Of a DNA stretch of 9,737 nt, positions 1 to 6,300 are shown piece after piece; within the stretch, counting starts at the first letter, position 1, and the number at the start of each line of letters is the position of its first letter. The notes under the pieces were generated by a model. That model saw nothing but the letters and a program-made list of their open reading frames with translations, searched no databases and was not told the origin of the DNA. Source of the stretch: JBBSDV01 sp038240335 (GTDB taxonomy: Bacteria; Chloroflexota; Dehalococcoidia; DSTF01; JACRBR01); contig JBBSDV010000128.1 of the NCBI GenBank assembly GCA_038240335.1, positions 1-9,737 of the forward strand, written 5' to 3'. The translations under genes and the position numbers were made by a program.

Positions 1-9
1 TCCGCTTGT

Positions 10-15
10 TACCAT
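10..15 (+). promoter_or_regulatory. -10-like hexamer immediately before larE (leaderless start candidate)
   Basis: TACCAT matches TATAAT at four of six positions and ends 6 nt before the larE ATG. There is no purine-rich ribosome binding site between them, so transcription could begin at or next to the start codon. The -35 region would lie outside the window, so this stays tentative. Confidence 0.35.
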
Positions 16-21
16 GTCCGT

Positions 22-846
22 ATGGAAACCAAACTTGTAGAACTGCGGCGGGTGATCGGCGAGATGGGCTCGGTGGTCGTCGCCTTCTCGGCCGGGGTAG
101 ATAGCACGTTCGTCGCCGCCGTCGCCGCGGATGTGCTCGGCGACCGCGCGCTCGCAGTCACGGGGGTCTCACCCTCGATCCCGCAGGCCGAGGTAGAGGA
201 GGCGCAGGCGCTGGCGACCCAGATCGGTATCCGCCACCTCCTGCTCGATACCTCCGAGATGGACCGGCCCGGGTACGTCGAGAACTCGCCGCAGCGCTGT
301 TATCACTGCAAAACGGAGCTGTACTCGCTCCTCGAGGAAATGGCCGAGCGCGATGGCATCGCCTTCGTCCTCGATGGCTGCAATCTCGACGACACCGGCG
401 ATCACCGGCCCGGCCGTGTCGCCGCCTCCGAGCACCGTGTGCGCAGTCCGCTAATCGAGGCAGGGATGACGAAGGCCGATATCCGCGCACTCTCGAAGCA
501 ACGCGGCCTGCCGACATGGGACAAGCCCGCCATGGCCTGTCTCTCCTCGCGCATCCCGTACGGCACGCCCGTCACGGTCGAAGCGCTCGACCAGCTCGGC
601 GCGGCGGAGGCGTTCTTGCGCGCCCTCGGCTTTCGGCAGCTGCGCGTGCGCCATCACACCGACGTCGCCCGCATCGAAATCGAGCTCGAGGAGTTACCGC
701 GCGTGCTCGAATACCGCGAGCGCATCGTGACCCGGCTCAAAAACCTCGGCTACACGTACGTCACGCTCGACCTCGCCGGCTTCCGCAGCGGCAGCATGAA
801 CGACAAGCTTCCGGCGACCAGCGGCCCGAAGGTGATCTCGCTCTAG
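22..846 (+). CDS. larE: LarE-type ATP-dependent sacrificial sulfur transferase (nickel-pincer nucleotide cofactor synthesis)
   Basis: The 274-residue product is a cytoplasmic PP-loop ATP pyrophosphatase of the LarE family. LarE adenylates the carboxylates of the pyridinium dicarboxylate mononucleotide made by LarB and inserts sulfur. The ATP-binding loop is SAGVDS at residues 23-28 (SGGVDS is more usual). RCYHCK lies at 92-97, ACLSSRIPYG at 172-181 and GFRSGSMN near the C terminus at 253-260. C173 lines up with the cysteine that Lactobacillus LarE sacrifices as sulfur donor. There is no cysteine after it, which I take as favouring the single-cysteine donor type over the [4Fe-4S] type (inference). 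The ATG at 22 fits the family N terminus. It has no Shine-Dalgarno sequence but has a -10-like TACCAT at 10-15. The reading frame is open to the left edge, so a longer form cannot be excluded. No larB or larC is visible here. Confidence 0.9.
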   Translation: METKLVELRRVIGEMGSVVVAFSAGVDSTFVAAVAADVLGDRALAVTGVSPSIPQAEVEEAQALATQIGIRHLLLDTSEMDRPGYVENSPQRCYHCKTELYSLLEEMAERDGIAFVLDGCNLDDTGDHRPGRVAASEHRVRSPLIEAGMTKADIRALSKQRGLPTWDKPAMACLSSRIPYGTPVTVEALDQLGAAEAFLRALGFRQLRVRHHTDVARIEIELEELPRVLEYRERIVTRLKNLGYTYVTLDLAGFRSGSMNDKLPATSGPKVISL

Positions 847-912
847 GTGGCTCTCTTCAGAGATGGCCGGTAACGCAGGTAGGACAACCTTCGATGGGCA
901 ACGCACGGGGCC

Positions 913-1461
913 TTACCGCGCGAGCAGCCAGACCCGCCTGACATCGAAGCGGAACGAGCCGATGAAGAAGTCCTGAAGCACCAGCTCCGTCCCAACGACG
1001 CGCAGCGTCACCGGGTGGCCGATCACCCGCGGCACGCTCGCCGGCGAGACCGCACGATCACACGGCGTCTCGGCGAAGACGACAGCTCTCGACATCGCGA
1101 TCGTCAGCACGTCATCGACGCAGGTGGAGTCGCGGAAGAAGTAGAGCGCATCCGGGTCATCGCCGAGCACGATGTCGCGCTCCACCATCTGCGCCGCGGC
1201 GGGCACGCCGGCATGCTGCGAGTCCGCTGGCATCGTTGGAACAGGCGGTGGGCTCGCGCTGGCGATCGCCGCAACGCCATCGTGCCGGTCATCCCAGGCA
1301 CGGAGCGAAAATGTGCCGATGATGATGGCCACCACGGCGATCCAGAACAAGACCAGTAGCGCCATCACGAACGCGAACTGACGGAGCGCGGTCGTACGCT
1401 GAGCCGCAGACCGGGCGTCCGCCGGGATGGTCTCGGGCGAACGTTGCCTCAGCGCCATCAT
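913..1461 (-). CDS. Small single-pass membrane protein of unknown function
   Basis: I do not recognise a family. From the ATG at 1461 the product is 182 residues: a basic N-terminal segment of about 28 residues, one strongly hydrophobic helix at about 29-51 (FAFVMALLVLFWIAVVAIII core), a Pro/Ala/Ser-rich linker at about 64-90, then a predicted beta-rich globular part of about 90 residues. The positive-inside rule puts that part outside the cytoplasm, where its two cysteines (C114 and C134) could form a disulfide. Two starts are credible. The ATG at 1461 (or the adjacent ATG at 1458) follows AGGGGCGG at 1476-1469, and a GTG at 1512 follows GAGGG with 6-nt spacing and would add 17 residues. I prefer the ATG. 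The gene is last in the minus-strand group and 166 bp beyond the GNAT gene, so it may be transcribed separately. It is convergent with larE. Confidence 0.7.
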   Translation of the reverse strand: MMALRQRSPETIPADARSAAQRTTALRQFAFVMALLVLFWIAVVAIIIGTFSLRAWDDRHDGVAAIASASPPPVPTMPADSQHAGVPAAAQMVERDIVLGDDPDALYFFRDSTCVDDVLTIAMSRAVVFAETPCDRAVSPASVPRVIGHPVTLRVVGTELVLQDFFIGSFRFDVRRVWLLAR

Positions 1462-1468
1462 CTGTAAT

Positions 1469-1476
1469 CCGCCCCT
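1469..1476 (-). promoter_or_regulatory. Ribosome binding site supporting the ATG start at 1461
   Basis: On the minus strand AGGGGCGG lies 7 nt before the ATG at 1461. It is the reason for choosing this start over the GTG at 1512, which has its own GAGGG at 1523-1519. Confidence 0.45.
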
Positions 1477-1568
1477 AAGGTGCGATTCATCACCCAGTAT
1501 TGTCGGAATCACGAAGAACCCTCGCCAGTAGGAGAGTTACGCGACAAGATTCGATAATCGGGCCGGTT

Positions 1569-1597
1569 TCGGACGTGTAGCCAGACGCATCGGACGT
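1569..1597. repeat. Direct repeat of TCGGACGT, 21-bp period
   Basis: TCGGACGT occurs at 1569-1576 and again at 1590-1597, so the copies are 21 bp apart and on the same face of the helix. They lie between the GNAT stop and the start of the small membrane protein gene, where a transcription factor could bind tandem half-sites. No convincing -35/-10 pair was found beside them, so the role is speculative. Confidence 0.3.
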
Positions 1598-1627
1598 CGC
1601 CGGGCGTAGGTGAGCGATGAGCGCGCG

Positions 1628-2269
1628 TCAGTCGAGCTGCTTGACCATTAGCATCCGGCCCGGAACGCCTGTGAGGCGCTCGTACGTCGCGTCACGGCGC
1701 TGCTCTACCGTTTCGAAGCCGCATCGCCGGTAGAGATGCTGTGCCGGGTTCGTGATGCCGGTGCTGAGCGCCATCGTCCGGAACGACGATACGCGTGCCT
1801 CCGCTTCCGCGAATCGCATGAGCTCGGCGCCGATGCCGCGGTTCCGGTATACCGGATGCACATCGATCTCGCCGATGTAATAGGCGCCGTCCGGCCGATG
1901 CAGTTCGATGCGCGCTCGCGCGCGCTGGTACCGAGCATAGCGAAGCGGAGCGGCCGGCCCGACGACCAACAGGGTACCAATGACCGCGCGCAGCACCGCG
2001 GCCGTCGCTTTCCCGGACGCGGAGTGTGCCGCATCGCCCGGCCGCCGCCGCTCGAGCAGCCCGACAGGCTGACCCCGGTCGACCGCGAGCACCGTCGACG
2101 CGAGGTCGATCTCCAGCCCGTTGCGGACAAGCAGCGCACCTACCCTGCGCGCCCGTTCGACGTTGCCGCCAACGACGCCACGCAGATCCGGCACTGGGTC
2201 GTCGCACATGATGGCGACGATGCGCTCGAGGTCAGCGGCGAGTGCGGGACGAATCGAGATGTCGCTCAC
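1628..2269 (-). CDS. GNAT-family N-acetyltransferase
   Basis: The 213-residue product has the Gcn5-related acetyltransferase fold, which transfers an acyl group from acyl-CoA to an amine. The N-terminal strand and helix (residues 3-21, ISIRPALAADLERI) are typical. Motif A follows the strand at 131-139 (YIGEIDVHP), with the pyrophosphate-binding loop RNRGIGA at 142-148. Motif B is at 174-186 (NPAQHLYRRCGFE). A hydrophobic, basic segment at about 88-115 sits between the halves. The substrate cannot be read from the sequence. Translation starts at GTG 2269, with GGGAA about 10 nt upstream. The gene begins 42 bp after the PHP hydrolase stop on the same strand and is probably cotranscribed with it. 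Whether it modifies a product of that enzyme, a protein or an antibiotic is unknown. Confidence 0.88.
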   Translation of the reverse strand: MSDISIRPALAADLERIVAIMCDDPVPDLRGVVGGNVERARRVGALLVRNGLEIDLASTVLAVDRGQPVGLLERRRPGDAAHSASGKATAAVLRAVIGTLLVVGPAAPLRYARYQRARARIELHRPDGAYYIGEIDVHPVYRNRGIGAELMRFAEAEARVSSFRTMALSTGITNPAQHLYRRCGFETVEQRRDATYERLTGVPGRMLMVKQLD

Positions 2270-2311
2270 AGGATCATCGTTCCCGCGCGTGTCGTTCGTC
2301 TCCGCAGTCCC

Positions 2312-3760
2312 TTACCATGAGCCCCAATAGATCGGGTTTGTCATCGCGTGCACGACCTCGCCGCGATCCGGGCGACCTCGGTAGCCGCGCACTTCGACAC
2401 GAAGATAGTCGTCACCGTCGCACACAAGCTCGAACTCGGTGTCGTAGTGCTCCTCGGCCGGCGTGAGCTCCTTGACGAGGCCTCGCTTGCTGAAGAAGCG
2501 AAGGTGCTTGCCGTCGGGGCCGCGGTAGGCAACATGGAAGCGCACCGACGCGCCCGGGGCAACGTCGATCCGGTCTCCCTGGATCGCCTCGAACACACCG
2601 TCGCCATCCGCATCGGCGCGCAGCTCGATGAACGGCCCCGTCGGCGCTTCCGACATGAAGACGCGGCCGTTCGCCACCGCGTCGAGCACTGCGGCCTGCG
2701 TCAGTTCGCCGACGACATAGACCCACGTGCACGGCTCGCCTGGGCCGTTCGGCTGCGTCATCTTCGCTGGCGGCACGCAGTGGGAGTCGCTGCCGGCGAC
2801 GGCGATCATGCGCTCGCCGGCCTTCAGGTGCTCCTCCCAGCGCAGCAGCGCCGGCTCGTTGAAATAGCGCCAGGGGCCATTCCAGACCTCGACGGCCTGA
2901 TAGCTGCGAACGGCGGGATGGAGCCAGGGGATCGGCGAGTCCGGGTGGTTGATCGAAAACATCGAGCCGCGCGCGTTCGCGTCGTCGAGCAGGCGCTGCA
3001 CGCGCTCGCTGTCGCTGCCGCGGAAGTCGATCCAGCCGTCGAGACCCCATACGTTGGCGTGGCCGCCGTACATTGTGATCTCCTCCCCGGGGATCAGCAG
3101 CGGCGCAGCGTCGTTGAGGCGCGCCAGCTCGTCCCAGTGGCTGATCGTGTTGTGATCGGTCAGCGCGAAGTATTCGAGCCCCGCGCGCCGCGTGTATTCG
3201 ACGATCTCCTCGACCGTGTTCGCGCCGTCGCTGTGCTCGCTGTGCGCGTGGAGGTCGCCGCGGTACCAGCGGCCGACACCGGCCGCGCCGGCCGGCACGC
3301 GGTCGCCGCGAGGCGGGGCGCTCTGGCCGGGCAGTGGCACTTCGCCGACCGGTGCTTGCTCGGCCAGGGTGTCGATCTCGAGATCGATGTTGACGCGATA
3401 GTGCACGGCCGGCTCACTGATCTTCGAGCAGCCGAAGATGATGCTCCACTCGCCCGCCTGCAACGGCCCGCGAAGATAGCCCGGGGTCGCCGCCGTCGGT
3501 TCGATATAAAAGCTCGAACGGGCGCCGCCGCTCCACCCGCGGAAGCCACCTGTCAGGAAGTCGTTGCCGCGAGTGTCGAAGACGCCGATGTCGATGTTGT
3601 TGCCGCTGTTGAACTCCTGGGCGCCGACGACCTGGTTGTCGTAGTAGTAGTTGACCTCCATGCGGCGAGCGCCCGGTGGCACAACGAAGGGGATATAGGC
3701 ATAGCTCGCCGCCATGTCGTCCGGCGTGACGACACCTTCGAGGCGGATCTTGTGTCGCAT
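2312..3760 (-). CDS. CehA/McbA-type PHP-domain metallohydrolase
   Basis: The 482-residue product is a PHP-fold metal-dependent hydrolase of the CehA/McbA type, a family named for carbaryl (carbamate ester) hydrolases. Residues 15-130 look like a beta-sandwich resembling bacterial pre-peptidase C-terminal domains. A proline-rich linker (about 136-160) leads to the catalytic domain at about 165-375. Metal-binding motifs in order are DLHAHSEHSDG (169-179; H171, H173, D178), LTDHNT (200-205), GEE (225-227), NHPD (271-274), EVWNG (291-295) and GSDSHC (323-328). A beta-rich tail at about 375-482 contains an acidic DADGDG stretch. No signal peptide is seen, so a cytoplasmic location is likely. The ATG at 3760 is preceded by GGAAAGG with 6-nt spacing. 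The substrate is unknown; a phosphoester, amide or carbamate are all possible. The gene lies 45 bp downstream of the nuclease gene. Confidence 0.92.
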   Translation of the reverse strand: MRHKIRLEGVVTPDDMAASYAYIPFVVPPGARRMEVNYYYDNQVVGAQEFNSGNNIDIGVFDTRGNDFLTGGFRGWSGGARSSFYIEPTAATPGYLRGPLQAGEWSIIFGCSKISEPAVHYRVNIDLEIDTLAEQAPVGEVPLPGQSAPPRGDRVPAGAAGVGRWYRGDLHAHSEHSDGANTVEEIVEYTRRAGLEYFALTDHNTISHWDELARLNDAAPLLIPGEEITMYGGHANVWGLDGWIDFRGSDSERVQRLLDDANARGSMFSINHPDSPIPWLHPAVRSYQAVEVWNGPWRYFNEPALLRWEEHLKAGERMIAVAGSDSHCVPPAKMTQPNGPGEPCTWVYVVGELTQAAVLDAVANGRVFMSEAPTGPFIELRADADGDGVFEAIQGDRIDVAPGASVRFHVAYRGPDGKHLRFFSKRGLVKELTPAEEHYDTEFELVCDGDDYLRVEVRGYRGRPDRGEVVHAMTNPIYWGSW

Positions 3761-3805
3761 ATTTAGCCTTTCCGCGGGATCCGCCGCCGTCGTCGCGACC
3801 GGTGA

Positions 3806-5059
3806 CTACGCCGAGGCGCGATCGCTCGCGACGAGCCTCGGCTGCATCAGGCGATTCACCGCCTCGTTCGGCTTGCCGGTGACGGCGTCGAACGTTTCGC
3901 TTCGGCCGCTGCCGTCGGCGCGATCGTACCGCGCGCAGATGTATGGATAGTAAAGCAGGCGCACGTCCTGCGCTGCCGATCCGGGCCAGTACAGTTCGAC
4001 GGCGCGCACAATTGCTGCCGGCTCGATGAGTGTGGCGATGCCGGCCGCTTCCATCTGCGAGTCACAACCGACGCACTCGTGGATATTCGAAATCGCGACG
4101 ATGCTCTCGGCGCTTCCAGGGAAGGAGCGCAAGCGCCGATACGACACGGGCTTCGTGTCCGTTCGCTCGATCAATCGCTTCGCCTGCAGAGACGCGATGG
4201 CCCGCTTCGTGCGCGCCTCCGTGATGCCGAATGCTGCGAGCGATTGCCACGAGAAGGAGTCCTCGTTTACATCGCGCATGATCGTGATCTCGTCAGCCGT
4301 CAGCGCCGGCATCCAATCGAGCTCGTATGTGATCCCGGCCGCTGCCGGCTCGACGATGGCGCCAGTCGCAGCGTCGAAACTGAGCGTCGTCGTCGCGGTC
4401 TTGCGGATCGTCTCGCGCCGAAAGAGGCCGACGCGTTGCGTCTCCTCGAGATCGACGCTGAGTGTCGCCTCGTAGTACGGATAGTCGATCGCGACGACCT
4501 CAATGAGCCTTTCGACGACGCGGCCGATGCCGAGGACGCCGCGTGCCCGCCTTTCCGTCGCCCGTGCAAGGTCGACGCGCAACTGCTCGGCATCGACCCG
4601 CAGCGCGACGACCAGTTCGCGGCCACGCGTAGTCGCCGCCACGGCCGCGGCGGAAGTGCCCTCGACGGATGCGATCTCGATCTCGCCGAGCCGCGACCCG
4701 AGCTTCTCGCGATCCCAGAGGTCGATGTTGTAGCCGGCGGCGCTCTTGATCGCGTCGGGCGTAAACCGGCTCGTCGTGATGATGATTCCGCGATCCGCGC
4801 CAACATCGGCGACGATCTGGATCAGCTTCATGATGCGATCTTTGTCCACGGCTCCCTGGTACGACTTTGCCTCGACCAGCACGCGCGACGTATGGAGCGG
4901 CGCCGAGAAGTCCGCGACGACGTCGATCTGGTGCTGCGCGCCCGAGCGGCCGCGCAGCCAAACATCGTGCCGCACGTCGTAGCCCTTCGCGCGAAACAGA
5001 CGCTCGAGCCGCTGCTCGAGGGCGAGTCCGCGCTGATTCGGCGTGGTGCGTTCGATCAT
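3806..5059 (-). CDS. Mrr-type restriction endonuclease-like protein with duplicated C-terminal 'YPY' module
   Basis: The 417-residue product begins with a PD-(D/E)xK nuclease domain of the Mrr_cat type at about 8-125: E15 in the first helix, HQIDVVAD at 43-50 with D46, and VEAKSY at 62-67 with the E63-x-K65 catalytic pair. These are followed by the conserved helix and strand DRIMKLIQIVADVGADRGII (74-93). The catalytic set is intact. Mrr-family proteins cut DNA, often modified DNA; the target here is unknown. A linker of about 60 residues leads to YPYYEATLSVD...SFDAATGAIVE (193-237). A predicted winged helix follows at about 252-300, then a HECVGCD Cys pair (C329, C332) and a shorter second copy YPYICARYDR...TFDAVTGKPNE (371-399). 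The ATG at 5059 has a strong Shine-Dalgarno (GGGGAGGA). The gene heads the minus-strand cluster and is divergent from the PPOX gene. No methyltransferase is adjacent, which favours a type IV-like or repair role over classical restriction. Confidence 0.88.
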   Translation of the reverse strand: MIERTTPNQRGLALEQRLERLFRAKGYDVRHDVWLRGRSGAQHQIDVVADFSAPLHTSRVLVEAKSYQGAVDKDRIMKLIQIVADVGADRGIIITTSRFTPDAIKSAAGYNIDLWDREKLGSRLGEIEIASVEGTSAAAVAATTRGRELVVALRVDAEQLRVDLARATERRARGVLGIGRVVERLIEVVAIDYPYYEATLSVDLEETQRVGLFRRETIRKTATTTLSFDAATGAIVEPAAAGITYELDWMPALTADEITIMRDVNEDSFSWQSLAAFGITEARTKRAIASLQAKRLIERTDTKPVSYRRLRSFPGSAESIVAISNIHECVGCDSQMEAAGIATLIEPAAIVRAVELYWPGSAAQDVRLLYYPYICARYDRADGSGRSETFDAVTGKPNEAVNRLMQPRLVASDRASA

Positions 5060-5097
5060 GATTCCTCCCCGTCACCGCTCGCTCGCGGCGCAGATCC

Positions 5098-5118
5098 CCG
5101 ATACTAGTCGAGTATCGG
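5098..5118. promoter_or_regulatory. Perfect inverted repeat, operator candidate between the nuclease and PPOX genes
   Basis: CCGATACT (5098-5105) and AGTATCGG (5111-5118) are perfect 8-bp inverted arms around a 5-bp spacer. The site is centred in the divergent space, 38 bp from the nuclease start and 28 bp from the PPOX start. It overlaps the candidate nuclease promoter, as expected of an operator for a dimeric repressor. No regulator gene is in the window. Confidence 0.5.
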
Positions 5119-5130
5119 AACACGCGGCAA
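5101..5130 (-). promoter_or_regulatory. Candidate sigma70-type promoter for the nuclease gene
   Basis: On the minus strand TTGCCG (5130-5125) and TAGTAT (5106-5101) are separated by 18 bp, partial matches to the -35 and -10 consensus. A start near 5094 would give a leader of about 35 nt containing the GGGGAGGA ribosome binding site. The -10 and spacer lie within the inverted repeat, so binding there would block transcription. Confidence 0.4.
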
Positions 5131-5146
5131 GCGACGGGAGGCGACG

Positions 5147-5578
5147 ATGATCCTGACGCCGGCTGAGATCGACGCGTTTCTCGACGAGCGCCACACCCTC
5201 GTGCTGGCGACGCTGCGCCACAACGGGACGCCGCAGATGACGACGGTGTGGTATCGCTGGGATGGCGAGGCGCTCTGGATCTCCACCAACCGGACGCGCG
5301 CAAAGTACCGAAACATCGAGCGGGATCCGCGTGTCACGGCGCTGATCGATGCGCCGCCGCGCGAGACGTCGGTGGCTGCATATGGTATCGCCGAGACGAT
5401 CGCGACAGACGACGCGGCCTACGACGGCGCGCTCGCGATCGTCAGCCGGTACGTCGATGATCCGCGCGCCTATCTCGACGAGCGGCGCGATGAGCCGCGC
5501 GTGCTCATTCGCATCAAGCCCCACGAACTCGTATCGTGGAAGCTCGATGGCGGAGGACGACACGAACCCACAACTTGA
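5147..5578 (+). CDS. PPOX-class split-barrel protein, probably F420- or flavin-binding
   Basis: The 143-residue product has the compact pyridoxamine 5'-phosphate oxidase-like split beta-barrel fold. It resembles the F420-dependent group: LVLATLRHNGTPQMTTVWY (18-36), a central strand with ALWISTN (42-48), and the motif RAKYRNIERDPRVTALID (51-68), where the K-x-R-N and D-P-R-V positions are family hallmarks for binding the cofactor phosphate. The natural substrate of most such proteins is unknown, and F420, FMN or haem binding cannot be told apart from sequence alone. The ATG at 5147 has GGGAGG 4-5 nt upstream. The gene starts 28 bp from the operator-like inverted repeat and precedes the YqeK-like gene by 21 bp in the same direction, so the two are likely cotranscribed. 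Confidence 0.88.
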   Translation: MILTPAEIDAFLDERHTLVLATLRHNGTPQMTTVWYRWDGEALWISTNRTRAKYRNIERDPRVTALIDAPPRETSVAAYGIAETIATDDAAYDGALAIVSRYVDDPRAYLDERRDEPRVLIRIKPHELVSWKLDGGGRHEPTT

Positions 5579-5599
5579 CCTGACGCAGCGTCCCTTTCG

Positions 5600-6184
5600 A
5601 TGAACGATGCCGAGGAATTGCTGCGCGCCTCGCTGCTGAAGGTGCCCTCGGGGCTTGCGGAGCACGTGCTCCGAGTCGTCGATGAGGCCGTGCGCCTCGC
5701 CGAGATCCACAACGTCAGCAAGGACGGCGCCCGCATTGCCGCGCTCGGTCACGACCTGCTGCGCGCGCACGGCGACGAGCGCCTGCTCGCCATCGCCGAG
5801 GAGCAGGCGTACGCCGCCGACGCCGTCGACCGCATGGAACCAATCCTGCTGCACGGCCCCCTCGCCGTCGCGATCCTGCGCGAGCAGTACAACGTGCTCG
5901 ATGCCGACGTGCTCGGCGCGATCGCCTGGCACACCACCGCTCGCCCGGGCATGTCGCCGCTGCAGAAGGTGCTCTTCCTCGCCGACAAGATCGAACCCCA
6001 GAAGCGCGCTCGTTCCGGCGCCGCCGAGCGCGTCGCCGCCCTCGCCGACACCGACCTCGACGCCTCCCTGCTCTTCTACCTCAATCACCACATCGACGTC
6101 GCCATCGAGTCCGCATGGCCGCTTCACCCCCATACGATCGCCGCGCGCAACGAACTGCTGGCGCAGCGCCGCGCGAGTGCGTGA
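5600..6184 (+). CDS. yqeK: HD-domain phosphohydrolase, YqeK-like (bis(5'-nucleosyl)-tetraphosphatase type)
   Basis: The 194-residue product is an HD-domain metal-dependent phosphohydrolase resembling YqeK, which splits diadenosine tetraphosphate symmetrically into two ADP. The HD motifs are all present: H22 (EHVLRV), H51-D52 (GHDLLR), H85 (LLHGPLAV), H111 (AIAWHTT) and D129 (FLADKIEP). RPGMSPLQKVLFLADKIEP (115-133) is the most diagnostic stretch. The length is normal for the family. The only in-frame ATG after the preceding stop is at 5600; it has no clear Shine-Dalgarno and may rely on coupling to the PPOX gene ending 21 bp earlier. In many bacteria yqeK sits between nadD and rsfS. Here neither is present, so the annotation rests on the sequence and not on context, and a different nucleotide substrate is possible. 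Confidence 0.84.
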   Translation: MNDAEELLRASLLKVPSGLAEHVLRVVDEAVRLAEIHNVSKDGARIAALGHDLLRAHGDERLLAIAEEQAYAADAVDRMEPILLHGPLAVAILREQYNVLDADVLGAIAWHTTARPGMSPLQKVLFLADKIEPQKRARSGAAERVAALADTDLDASLLFYLNHHIDVAIESAWPLHPHTIAARNELLAQRRASA

Positions 6185-6249
6185 CGAGGCGGACGTCGGA
6201 TCAAGCGCGTCGTTTGGAACGAACGACCGGAGAGGCGCACGTCGGCCGG

Positions 6250-6268
6250 CGTCGCGCTCATCGCGACG
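6250..6268. terminator. Stem-loop between convergent genes
   Basis: CGTCGCG (6250-6256) and CGCGACG (6262-6268) form a perfect 7-bp stem with a 5-nt loop. It lies in the 116-bp gap between the convergent ends of the YqeK-like gene and the alpha/beta hydrolase gene. No T-run follows on either strand, so it could at best be a weak or Rho-assisted bidirectional terminator. Confidence 0.3.
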
Positions 6269-6300
6269 GCGCGTCTACTTCGAAGGATCCCCGCCGGCGG

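Noticed and set aside
852..863. TCTC-TTCA-GAGA hairpin after larE as a terminator
   Set aside because: Only 4 bp of stem and no T-run, so it is within chance expectation.
2266..2277. Three-codon mini-ORF (Met-Ile-Leu-stop) whose TGA overlaps the GTG start of the GNAT gene
   Set aside because: Such short overlaps arise easily by chance. It could aid re-initiation, but nothing else supports this.
2348..3766. Long open frame (472 codons) on the plus strand opposite the PHP hydrolase gene
   Set aside because: Its translation has no recognisable family motifs and is rich in Arg, Ala and Val, typical of antisense frames in GC-rich DNA. The minus-strand product has all the PHP metal motifs.
4079..5107. 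342-codon plus-strand frame opposite the nuclease
   Set aside because: It is an antisense shadow of an intact PD-(D/E)xK protein, and its product is very rich in Arg and Asp.
5072..6133. 353-codon minus-strand frame opposite the PPOX and YqeK-like genes
   Set aside because: It overlaps two genes with clear family motifs and spans their junction. Its sequence is low in complexity and lacks motifs.
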